From Sipunculus nudus (taxonomy: Eukaryota > Annelida > Sipuncula > Golfingiida > Sipunculidae), in the NCBI GenBank assembly GCA_026874595.1, contig CM049320.1, forward strand, positions 14,323,488 to 14,387,487: a DNA stretch of 64,000 bases. The letters run 5' to 3'. The stretch's first letter is position 1, and each line of letters opens with the position of its first letter. Under the pieces are notes generated by a model. That model worked only from the letters and a program-made list of their open reading frames with translations, made no database searches and had not been told where the DNA came from. A program made the position numbers and the translations under genes. Positions 44,863 through 56,319 of the stretch are shown one piece after another.

Positions 44863-46990
44863 TTAATTGACAGGTGACTGGGCTTTGTCTTGAAGAAGCT
44901 GTACCATTGCGGGGTACTTGGTAGCAAATATGATATCAGTGCCATCTGCAACTATATCTTCTTCATATATGAAGTTTATTGACATCTGTTCCTCACCTGC
45001 TGACTGTTTTAAACATAAGTGTAGCTGATGGAACACAGCCAAGGAATAGGGAAGGTTCTTGAAATTACTATACTTCTCACGTTTGAAGAAGCTATGCTTC
45101 CCTTCAAACCTCATACACCAGTGATGGCGAGTGGGGCCATACATTCTCATCTGTTCAGGTATATTTAGTGCGTAATGCCTTTTTTGGCTTTACAGAGGCT
45201 CTGGGATATAAAGTGATGAACTCCTCGTGATGCATAGATAACAAAAGTTGTAGTAGGTCTGGTGTACTTGTGTGGCAATAATAACTAGTCACAACATACA
45301 CAGCTTGAAAAAGCCTCATAAGGTTTTGCCAGTGATGGTCATCTGTAGGTATCTTGTTACCAAGAATGACTGGAAGGGTCTGGCAGAGGGTTAAAATTGC
45401 TGCAGCAGTCTGCCTTAACTGACCAGTATCATCTATGTGATGTCTTTCGATTGTTTCTGGCTTGCTTCCTTGATGGAGATAAGAGTAATTTTATCCACTG
45501 ATCAAAGAATTAAGCGTATCGATACTGAAGTACCGCTTTGAAAATATAAGGTGAAACAGACATAATTCTAACTCATTTTTGACAATGCCCTCTAGGAATA
45601 TGTGCATCGGGTCATGTAGAAGTGCCTGTGTTAGAGGAAAATGTTTGATTTCTTACAGACAACTTGTACCATTTATACCACAAATTTTGCTAAAATGGTG
45701 TCTCTCTTGGGTACCAATGTCTTGTTCAAGAACCATACATCTTTCCTTGTGAACCGCCATATCTCTCAGGATAAACTTATTAACATCAAAAATGCTATTC
45801 ATCTCTTCACTATTAGCGTTGCAACTTCTGCAGCCTTTGTATGCGAAACCCACTCCCTCTTTAAACCATCCTAGCCAGTTGGCTGCAAGTGTATTACAGA
45901 GCGAGATAATCAGTTCCCCTTCAACATGTGTTTCCTGGCCATTCAAGGCAATTTTAATTCCACCATTCGTCAATGAATTGACAGTGTGTATGAAATTGCC
46001 AAGGAGTTTGCTCACTTTATCATTATTTGACCTGAGGTGACTAGTTTTAGCAATCGCTACCAACTGAATTGCAGAGAGTCGTGAACGATACTGAGGCGGT
46101 ATATTACCAAGAGTGAAATAAAATATTGAAAGCTTGTGTTTTTTCACATGGGATCCGAGGGGATTCACAATTTCAAGATCATCAGTGTTCAATATAATTT
46201 GTAATGCATGGGGATTTCTTTTGAACAGATGACTATATCTCATGTAATTACTGTCACATAGGTCAAACATAAAATCACCATCAGAAGTCTGAGGCTCTAA
46301 AATAAACTGTCTGACCTCTGGTAATAACAAAAGATTTCTCAGAGACCTTCATAGGGTATGATATATCCATAAATGACTTTTTCTGGTATGCGACCCTTTT
46401 TTGTGACCGTTTTACTTGCTAAGGGAACCTGAACTGGCTTACGTATGAAAGATGTTTTTCATAATAAGCCTGTCGCCGAGCATCAGTTTGGAAATCAGCT
46501 AATAAATTAGCACATAAAACCTGATCAACTATACTTGAATCGATCCCATTTTCTTCCATTTTGGCTTTCAGATGTTTTTGCAAATTCTCCCAGATATCGT
46601 TCCACAAAAGTCACGGTTGGAGCTAAAATTTTGTCTATGCTTGATTTAGGCACATTGTGTTTCGCCTCTAATGATAAAATGTGCTTCAGAACTAACCTCT
46701 TTATCATAATCTGTATCAACATCTAAAATCAGATTGCCAAACTCTGACTTACCCCCCTCAACCTGGTGAGCTTCTTCATCAACATTAACAGCACTTTCCC
46801 TGCTCTTGCTGTGATAACGATGAACATGAACTCGAAAATTGTTCCATTTATTTGTGGTATAGGCGCATGAGCCGAAAGAACAAGATACGATAAAATTGCT
46901 GTCATTTTGGTTTTGTCTTATATAATGTTGTTTAAAAAAGTTGGACTCACTTGTTTTAAACGGGCATATGTTGCACGAATAATTATCCAT
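44863..46990 (-). pseudogene. DNA transposase-like gene with N-terminal zinc fingers, frameshifted
   Basis: From ATG at 46990: a C2H2-type finger pair (YSCNICPFKTSESNFFKQH, then CSFGSCAYTTNKWNNFRVHV ending HRYH), an acidic stretch, then in changing frames a helical region (46722-46419) and a 225-codon frame (46330-45653). That frame has LNTDDLEIVNPLGSHVKKHK, then YFTLGNIPPQYRS and CRSCNANSEE. Past a TAA the same frame reads LLHDPMHIFLEGIVKNELEL, and after another stop and shift RMYGPTRHHWCMRFEGKHSF. Order and motifs match a widespread animal transposon protein that I think is distantly related to the tnp2/CACTA type; class is inference. At least three frameshifts and two stops. Terminal repeats were not found. 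Confidence 0.65.
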
Positions 46991-48127
46991 AATTTCATAC
47001 GTTTCAGTTAATTACACATCATGATAAAACCACAAAATCTGAATTTATATTAAGATGTGACATTATATTAATGGTCTTTAAAGGAGTACCCGTAATACTT
47101 TCTCAGGAAAGACAAAAATAGTCACTCTCATATAACAACTATTATGAGAATTCATGTAAAGCACCATTCATGTACAGTATCAGGCCAACATATATACACA
47201 TAACATCAGGCTGTTTAGATTAAGAAATATTTTGATGCAAAATAACTCTATACCTGTAAACTAGACGTGGTCCTATAAAGGATACAATCATTGAATCACA
47301 GTAACAATGTATCATCAAAGATTATCTATCATAACACGCAACATGTATCATAATACACAAGATTATTCTTGACATGTTCGGGAGCTTTAAACCTAACATT
47401 AAACAAAAATAAAAAAATGCGTGAAAAATGAACATTAGCTTGCGACAAAACGAGTAAATTTACTAGGATTCGCATCCACACAAAATGGCGACACAAAATT
47501 AGGCCATGCTGCACATGTGACGCGATGGCTGAGACGGGCCTGACCTGATGCTATAGAATATACCCTATAGCTTAACTGCTGTATGTAAGTATAAATATAT
47601 GAATTTAAATTATTTTGGGATGTGAACATAGATAATACATTAAACATGTAAATGCACTGCTGTACCAGTCAGTTCGCAGTGCTGAACAAGAAGACCAATT
47701 AAAAAAAGGCAAAACGTATGCGCACTCTCGATGACCTAGATGCACTGACGGCGTGCCCTCTATCGGCGATTTTTCTTAACAATCACTCACTCCAGCCGCT
47801 CACGTTAATATTAATACACTAGGGTATTCGTTAGAACACATAAAGTTTTCAACCGATAATGTCATAAGAAGCATGGCTGATTAATAAATAATATTCCAAA
47901 CAGAATGAAAAGAACAACACATCTTTTTTCTTAAATCCCACAGAGCTATGAACTTAATCATCAGGTTTGTTGTAATAGTTGAAAGTAGGTATTAAGTCAT
48001 ATAGGCATTGGATCAGCTATTCATTGGCTTAAAAATATAACATATAACATTGACGAAATGTAATATAATAAGATTGTGAAATGTTGCATTTTGTTCCGGT
48101 GTGAATGTTCGAAATCCGTCCTACGAG
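46991..48127. other. no feature recognised
   Basis: AT-rich. The short frames near 47330-47650 show nothing recognisable. Left border of segmental duplication G copy 2 at its end. Confidence 0.4.
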
Positions 48128-48149
48128 AATTGTACGAGAATTAATTAGC

Positions 48150-48640
48150 TATCATTCTTCTGAGAACCAAGGACTGTTACTCAAAGTCAGCACAAACCAA
48201 GACCTGCTACTCATAATAAGCATAAACCAAGGAATGCTACTCGTAGTCAAAATAAACCAAGGCCTGCTACTCATAGTCAAAATAAACCAAGACCTTCTAC
48301 TCATAGTCAGTAAATCATAGTTAGCTACTCAAAGTCAACACAAACCAATACCTGCTACTCATATTCAGCACAAACCGAGGCCTGATACCCCACAGTTAGC
48401 ATAAACCAAGGAATGCTATTTATAGTCAAAATAAACCGAGGCCGGCTACTCACAGTCACCATAAACCGGGGCCTGCTATTCATATTCAGCATAAACCATG
48501 CAGGACCTGCTACTCATACTACAAACCAAACCCCGCTACTCATAGTCAGCATAACCAAACCCCGCTACTTGTACCCACACAAGCCAAGACCTGCTACTCA
48601 TAGTCAGCATAAACAAAGACATAATACTAATAGTCATCTT
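48150..48640. repeat. 30 bp minisatellite, long copy (~16 units)
   Basis: Same unit as at 25135-25380, about ataaaccaaggcctgctact plus catagtcagc, with more units and more variants. Confidence 0.9.
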
Positions 48641-48644
48641 AAGG

Positions 48645-48905
48645 TTTCATGCCCACTTACCAGAAAATGCTCGCAAGATCGAGTGGGAAAACCACTTAGT
48701 TCTAGGCTCTACCCAAGGCATCTTGTGTGTCATCATCCTTGGAAGTGGATAACTGTCCTTGGGAGTAACATTATTCAGTTTCTTGTAGTTCACACAAAAA
48801 CGTGTTGACCCATCTTTCTTTCTGTCCAGCACACGAAGGCTGCTCAAGGGACTTTTTGAAGGCTTGATGACATTCTGCTTGAGCATCCGCTTAATTTCCT
48901 GTATA
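48645..48905 (-). pseudogene. Ty3/gypsy reverse transcriptase fragment, copy 2
   Basis: Minus strand: MLKQNVIKPSKSPLSSLRVL, then KKDGSTRFCVNYKKLNNVTP and KDSYPLPRM, then after a shift DALGRA, and in stop-broken frame a trace of the next block (PLDLAS...W.V.MKP). That last block contains the first RT catalytic aspartate region and is lost from copy 1. YxDD is absent. Confidence 0.8.
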
Positions 48906-48906
48906 T

Positions 48907-49726
48907 GTTACAGTCAATGTGTAAAATCAATCAATTTGTAAATTGCCAGGCATTTTACAAAATGACTGAAAAATCAGTCAGTTTATTTGATACAAGAATA
49001 CATGTTAAAAGAATGAAATCCCACTGTTATTAGGTTACAAAGATCTAAATGACATTTCATTTATTACATATACCTTACTCTATTTTAAAAAATTATTCCA
49101 GTTAACATCATATTATTGTACAATTTAATAATTAATTTGATCCGAAGCGTCCATCTGGCTTAATTCTAGTATTTGCAGAAATAATTAGGTAATCATATGA
49201 GATGTAAATATTATATTATCTCAGGAGAACAATTTCCTTTTGCACTTTAATCACTTTATTAACAACCATTTCACTGTTGTTAGCCTAAAACATTCTACTA
49301 GCAGCATAATTCATTTCAGATATTATTGCATATTTAAATGTTTTAATGTTTATTTAAACAAAAGCTTCCATTTGACTCGATTTTGGTTCTTACATAAGCA
49401 AAGTTGTAGCCATATGAGTTGTAGAATATAGTATGCATATTTCATTATGTTATAAAAGTCTCCATATTTCAATTATATGATTCTGGTTAACCCTCTTCAG
49501 GCTGTGTATTTTAGTCTCATTACATGATCAGTATTCTTCATAATAGCCTAGAAAGAAGAAACAGACATAAAGTTTGCTTACATGTAGCTGGTTACACTTA
49601 ATTACAATATCTTTTAACAATAAGGAGTTGTGTGAAATAGGTTATTCCATATCGATTCAGTCAATGTGTCAAATAAACTGAAAATTTCAGGCAATTTACA
49701 AATTGACTGATTTTACACATTGACTG
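48907..49726. mobile_element. MITE-like insertion in the gypsy remnant, copy 2
   Basis: Left end cagtcaatgtgtaaaatcaa, then caatttgtaaattgcc; right end ggcaatttacaaattgact, then gattttacacattgactg. Same insertion point as copy 1. A block around the copy 1 poly-C is missing here. Confidence 0.75.
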
Positions 49727-49734
49727 AGATATAT

Positions 49735-51788
49735 ACACTCCTCCTTCTTTGCTAGTTGAGGTCGCGGTGATTCCTGTTTTGAAAGGTTGGGCGTCACCAG
49801 TGTTGATGCTGTGTTTGATTAGATCAGTTCTAACGAGATCACACTGTCCCTAGCAAACACATGTTGATTCTTGCAGAGTGATTGTTCTTCATCTAGTTCT
49901 GATGTACAATCGTGTAAGAGCGTTGTCTGGTGTTCCGGAACCTGCACGAAAGTGCCGGCTGTAACATTCTGAATACAAACGTCCAGTTATTTTGCAAAAC
50001 GTAGGAGAGATGGTCTGCGTTAAAGGGAGTTCTGCTGGGGGTGTTGGTTTGGTGAGATGTTGAGAATCTCATCTTATTTCTCACATAACAAACGGAGTTT
50101 CTTCTCTGAAGTCTCACAATTTCGCTGCAGTTTGACACTTGTTTCTACCTCGGGCGTTGCTGAGGGTTCCTTGGATTTTGAACACAAGCTGATTGGACTC
50201 TTCTGATTCGAAAGGCATCGAATTCATGATCGATCTGGATTACTGCATGGAGGTTCTTCGGGTGTCTTTGCTGGATGGCAAATTGAAGATTATGGTCGTT
50301 CAAAGTATTAACAAAGGGATTTTTTAACCAGTGTATCCTTAACTCAGCAGTTGCCTCCGGAAATGCTTTCCTGACTAACTTCCTGATTTCCTGGGCGAGT
50401 GAGGACAGGCTTTAGGCTTTATTGCGTAGCCTGAATGGAAGCTGGGTACAGTAGACCTCTCGTTTATAAGACGGCCCGAATCGTTCAATTAGTACTGAAA
50501 ACAGTGAGAAATATAGTGAGTGCGCTGGCCTGGTTCTAATCGCATAAAACACACCGAGCCTGACCTCTTTGACTCGCTGCTAACTACAGGACTCTGGTTT
50601 GGTCTGACCACCCATTAAGTTGTGCAATAACCTAAAATTGCATTAGCTGATTGTGCCATTCAGCAACCCATCAACAGTGGCAGGCTTGGTAGCTGGTCCA
50701 TGATGTGTTGGATGACGGAAATCAGGAAGTCAGTTGCATAGATGGCTCGTGTGGATTACCAAAATGAACTTTGTTCATCACTGGTGTATCGCTGTTCTGC
50801 GTAGAAGGAGCATGATAAGTCTGCCTAAACACAGGTTGATCAACCTGGATTGGATATAATGTTTGAGATGTGCAGTTCTTGGCATCTCATATAGGAATCT
50901 GTTATGCTATATATCAGTACCAGGCAAATCATACTGATGATTCTGATAGGGTGTTGAACTAAAGCACTTCCGTTCATATGCCGTCTTCCAATTGGCTGGT
51001 CTTTCATACCGGCTGCAGAGTGCGTCAAATCACATGTCTGCATATGATGTGGATCAGGTTGACTGACATCAGTCGAACTTTTGGGAATTGCACCAAATTC
51101 AGTCAAATTCATTGAGTTTTCTCCCAAAAATGCACTTCATTGTATATGGTATGTTGGGGCGGTGAAAATTATTTGACTGCTTCGGGAGTCGGTCTAGCAT
51201 TGGAGTCTTTGGTTGCACCAAACTCTTTGAGTTTCGGCAGTTATGGCAATTTACTGCTCTGTGAAGTTGTGCATGATGATAACAATCCGTCAGTCACGTT
51301 TGCTTGAAATCGACACAAAGACCGGGCGGATTCAGAAGCTGCAGCGCCTGGTAATTCGATGCCATTGAGTGTATTTCCACCACATGGTGGTTGGTGACAT
51401 TTTATCTTCAAACCAATTTGCGGTTGCAGAGGTGTTATTGATTCTTGCATTACATCAACTTGTCTAGTGAGATCATGAAGTTGGTTCCTACCTGTTGTTT
51501 GTGCTGATTATACATTTCTTGCAATTGGCGTGATTTTCTGACCCATTGAAGGTCGAACATTTAGAAGTACTCGCATCATACCGCTGAGGTCAAACGATGT
51601 CAGTGAGCGCGGTGAATGAAAAGGTTGATCACCCAGCAAAGGGGATCAGTGAGTTGAATGACTGAAGGAAGCTTTTTAATCACTGCTTAATTGCCGCATT
51701 TTTCTTGGTGTTGACTGCTGTTTGTGGCATCTTGATCACTTGGCGTAGTGAGCAGGGGCGTTGAATTGTGCAAACTCAACTCAGACAT
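49735..51788 (-). pseudogene. Ty3/gypsy gag and start of pol, copy 2
   Basis: ATG at 51788 matches the gag start of copy 1. The gag core at about 50470-50200 is recognisable on the minus strand (ERFGPSYKREVYC, then NKA, QEIRKLVRKAF-like text) but interrupted by a stop and shifts. An internal block of about 0.3 kb (50810-51130) differs from copy 1, so one copy had an indel or exchange. Inactive. Confidence 0.65.
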
Positions 51789-52166
51789 TTTTTCTTAGAC
51801 ACTTTAAAATTGCCCTACTCTGAATACTCCCAGTTAACTTTTGTTTAAATAAATTCTTAATTGTTAAAGAAAACATACATTATTATTTAGGTATTAAGTA
51901 TTGGTCAAAACTCTTTCTTATTTCTTGCAAAAATACTACTTTATTTACCTGTCATTAATATTTATTGCATGCACCACTGACACCTGGTATCAAGGGTATA
52001 TATTAAAAAAAATTTCAGCCTGAAATTTTGCTGAAATTTCTGAGTAGTTACACCGCAATTTAAAAAGCTTGTTGGAAAAAAATCTTATGCAGCATTGATT
52101 CTAGAAGTTTAAATATAGTAAATACTTTCAGATAATGAAGACATTTTTCTATTAAGAAGTGTGAAA

Positions 52167-52186
52167 GGATCCCACCGCTGCCACCA
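52167..52186 (-). other. primer-binding site of gypsy remnant, copy 2
   Basis: Minus-strand TGGTGGCAGCGGTGGGATCC, identical to copy 1, seven bases after the LTR end. Confidence 0.75.
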
Positions 52187-52193
52187 ATAATTA

Positions 52194-52569
52194 TGTAGCC
52201 GTGAATAAAAAGGTAAGAGGTCAAACCGAAGATCAAGTCCATCTTGATTACACACCACACTTGAAACTAATGATAGATTCAGGTAAACTTTAATATAATT
52301 TATTAAAATAAAATTAAAAGAATTTGACTGATAAGGAGATCTCGCTGCTCTCATTGAGAAGATGTCAAACGCTGATCGCTGTTGTCTCGCTGAGCTGTCT
52401 GGGTGTTGTGCACACGTTGAGCTGTCTAGACTATCTGACCCAGATGTGGCTAGACGGTCCGCTTAAATAGTTTCCCTTCCGGATAGCCTTTTGACGGGCG
52501 GAACGCTGCAAGACCAGTTTACAGGCGGAAAGCCGTATTACTGTTTTACAACCGGAAACATGTCAGACA
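52194..52569 (-). repeat. 5' LTR of gypsy remnant, copy 2
   Basis: Minus strand TGTCTGACATGTTTCCGG ... ttcacggctaca: 376 bp with TG...CA ends. The best preserved copy of this LTR in the window, and the reference for the fragments at 34901 and 35080. Confidence 0.8.
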
Positions 52570-53852
52570 GGTCCTTGCCAGTAAAACTTGCTTTTCAACC
52601 CACTTTACAATACAAATGTACTTGAAATATTATAATGATTATTATGTTAGTGAGGCCTTCGGAATGGTAGCTAGTGTTACTTTCACATAAATGACAGGCG
52701 TACGACGCTACTTAAGCAGTCTAGGCCCGGCGTTTTATTGATTACAAAGTAGGCGGTCACCTGATGGCAAACACAAGAAATGTCATGTAATCAGTTAGAA
52801 TTACAGAAGCCTGTTACTCATTCAAATGACACATTTATTCGCATTAACCAAGGCTTGCTTCTCATGCAAAGAATTATATTTATTGGCATCAGTTGGCTTG
52901 TCATAATACACCACATCAATCACATGACAAAGTGAATTCAGGTGAAGTTAAAGTACAGCGGGCTCTTCATATCCTGCTCTATCCTGGCATTTAAAAATTT
53001 GCAACTGATAACATACATTATTGGAAGGCGTAAGTGTGTGTAACTGAACGAAAATCCATTTATTTATTTATTTCTACTAAATAATGCAAAGGATCTCAAT
53101 TTTTCAACTCATTATTTTGGGCACTGAAACTTAAAAGAAACGGCAACATACATAAATCATAATTTCTCAGCAAATGGAACATCACCCAACATATGAAGAT
53201 GAAATGATGGTACCTTGATATTTGCTCGAGGATACACTGAGCATATCTCTAATGTGAGAGTAGTGTGTGACATACAGATAAGAATATATTACAACTAAGT
53301 GAACTTTGTCACCATTGATAATTATATACTGCAATGAATCAAATACAGATAAGGTCTTATCTACAAGTGTTGTTCCGGGAATATCTCGACATACAGGTAG
53401 GATATTATATGAACTTTGAGACTTTAAAACAGTGATACTGTGATAACAAGGAAACTTGCAGATTGCTGCACGGATTATATCTAAACTGGTCTCACTATCA
53501 GTACCAAGAAGACAGAGGTCATGCTAAAGCCAGCTCCCCTCAACTTTACATGTGGTAATCTTACTGTTACCATATGCTATACTCATGATAAAAATACAAT
53601 ATATAATATTAAAAGTATTTTCCGGAGATCCATTGATTTAATTCAATGTTCTGTATGAAACAGAAGTGCACCCGATGAAATTGTCATCAAAGATCATAGT
53701 ATGTAGACAGCGCTAACATCGTCACAAAATGACGCGATAGACATGGCACAGATTTGACTTCCTAAATATTATATATATTTACATGTCTATAACAAAAATA
53801 AATGAAAAAAACATATTTCTGTTGTCCTAATACTTACCAAAAACTGGTCAAC

Positions 53853-53855
<3 letters not shown>

Positions 53856-53903
<48 letters not shown>
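53856..53903. repeat. (TA)n tract
   Basis: Counterpart of the 30958-31027 tract in the other duplicate; length differs. Confidence 0.95.
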
Positions 53904-53904
<1 letters not shown>

Positions 53905-54425
53905 TGTAAAAGTATATATGTATCTATACATATATAGAAACTGTAAAACTCTCTCTAGCTCTCTCTTACTCACAAATATTAATGAAAATCATGTCTTTAA
54001 CAAATATAAATAAAATAAACATGTTTCTTTGTTCTTGTACTTATCCTAGATGGTTCAGAGTTAAACAGACACACTGGCAGTCCCGTGTGAGAAAAAATGA
54101 AAAACTACATTTATTTTCTGCTAAAGTTAATCCTGTGGGGCTAGGTGGGGTTTTGATCTCGTTGGCAGCATGTCACCATATCAACCAGTCACCATAGGAC
54201 CATGCAGGTGTTCGGTTGTATAATATAGTAGCTCAATGGTATATATCAGTTTTATCTAACGCGCATGTTGCCATAGCCTGACGTAAAGACTGTGATATGG
54301 GTTTATGTAATTAATGGGTTAATAATTGACTTATCGCTACGACAGAGGTCGCTCCGCCCCTTTTCGTCTCGTGACTAATTATTCATGTCCCAGAACTCTG
54401 CGCATTTACCAGCGTGTTAACAAAC

Positions 54426-54533
54426 ATGGCGGATATAGTGGTATCAATCAGTAAATGCCATTACCTACTAAGTGTTCAACTGTCCAATGGAAAAAATTAT
54501 CGGTTCTGTCCACATCTCGGCGAGAGACTATAG
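54426..54533 (+). CDS. small ORF, second copy (35 codons)
   Basis: ATG in the same aacaaacATGGCGG context. Reads MADIVVSISKCHYLLSVQLS and ends at TAG 54531. No indels relative to the first copy until near the stop; two Ala codons have become Val. Confidence 0.3.
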   Translation: MADIVVSISKCHYLLSVQLSNGKNYRFCPHLGERL

Positions 54534-56319
54534 AAGCCAGAGGAAAGCTGAATCGCCCCATCACATCAACCTGAGTATCAACACACAAGAACGAAAACTG
54601 ACAATTGGCCACTGTTCACGCAAGGCAGTTTAAGCAATAGTATAATTATATGAAAGTAAGCTTTAATTTCATAGGAAGGATACTTAAATATGAATTTGTA
54701 GTAATAGATTTTAGTAACATAATCCAAATATCAGTAGCCCATGACATATACTTGCCAATTAAAGTTTTATATATTTTTATATTTTTTACTGATAGTGAAT
54801 TGATTGAAATTTAATAATTAATAGAAAAATACTTTGGAAAACCCAATAATGTTAAATATGTATTTGGAATCCGAGTAATAAAATCTCTATAATGATCATA
54901 ATATTGATAATAATAATTTATTATTTATAAAATATTAATAATGATATTAATTTTTCTGTAAATATATTTACTATAGATCCATAGTTACAATAAACTATAA
55001 ATCATATATCTTGTGACGCTTGATTCTGATTTAAATTTGAGTCGGGGATGCACTTTTATTTTGATATACCAGAGACCTCTTGTACAGGAAATATTTATCT
55101 CATCTGGAACTTGGCAAATGTTTTGTTTATTCATATTTTTACATGCTGTGTTTTTTTTGTATATATCATAAAAAGGTGATTACATGTTATTTAGATTCTG
55201 GATTGAATTTGCGCATTGGTGTGTTATACATTGCATTAGCATTGCACCTGAAAAAGTTATGGAAAATACATATATTCCTTCAGTATATCAGGAGTGTGTT
55301 CACGTCTGGCGGCAGTCATTTTTACCCTGAGGACGCCTGAGCCATCCTGTACTAGCATACCACACCAGTGGGATAAGCCAAGAGGGATTCAGATTGGGGC
55401 TGAGCAAACGTCAAAAATGGTAATAACAAACCCCAGCAACACCAACAGGATATGGAAGCCTGAACTGGCATTTTTCAATTGTAACAGGTAAAAAGCTATT
55501 TTTTTTCTTTTATAGTTACACCCAAATTAAAGTGAATAATTAGGAGACAAGAATTTATTAAAGTCCAATAATATAAATGGGATTTGCGCAATAGATAATT
55601 AATAAATAAAGTAAATGTACATTTTTATAACATCATCACCCTCTTTTTTCCACTTTTTTTCAACGGGGTTCATATGTTCCTTGTTTATCATTGAACTTGA
55701 AATGCTTACATATCGCAACCAAATCACCTATATCAGAAGGAATTTAGAGCCTGTGCTACGTTATATGGCACTATCAGGTTTGGGTCTGTGGGATTTTAAA
55801 AAATCAAGTGTCCTGTTGCAAATGGAAACCCTTACTTTTCATGAAGGATGCAACACTTCATAAGTGATAGAAAAGAGGAACAATGAAATTAGAAAATACT
55901 CATAAACATTGGTACCAAGTGCAAGGGCAGCTTTTGATAACAGGTGCCACCTTTTGTCACTTTGTCAGCTGTACAAAGAATGATTATTTCTAACAAAGAA
56001 TCTATCCTCACAGAGATACTATGGAATTTATAGCAATGCCTTTCGCAAACATTTGATGTGATAGTCGCATTACCTGATTCCCTCAGAAGTCCCCCCTCTT
56101 GGTTGCAAGTCTTTTGCTGCTTCTTGTTCCTGGACAACCATGGAATGAGATTCTTGTGGTTCAACAACTTGTGTCAGTCCTGGTTCCACAATATGCCTAT
56201 GATATAATTGAGTATCACACTGATGAGAATCAAGAGTGTCAGTAACATGTAAACTTTTGTTTACATTACCAAAAAAAGCGGCACAGGTCTCTGTTTACAT
56301 TCAATTTATTTGGAGCACT

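Larger units (their letters stand above)
48128..56310 (+). repeat. segmental duplication G, copy 2
   Basis: Second copy of 25128-33590, same orientation and order. Differences include a longer 30 bp array, a longer RT fragment, a shorter MITE, a distinct gag middle (about 50800-51130, not in copy 1), a more complete LTR end and a shorter (TA)n tract. The right part loses clear similarity in patches after about 55490, with anchors at gcctgtg(c/t)... atggcact(c/a)tcagg (about 55750) and at about 56275. Confidence 0.9.

Noticed and set aside
45641-46040. + strand frames opposite the transposase remnant
   Set aside because: Antisense shadows of the recognised minus-strand transposase motifs.
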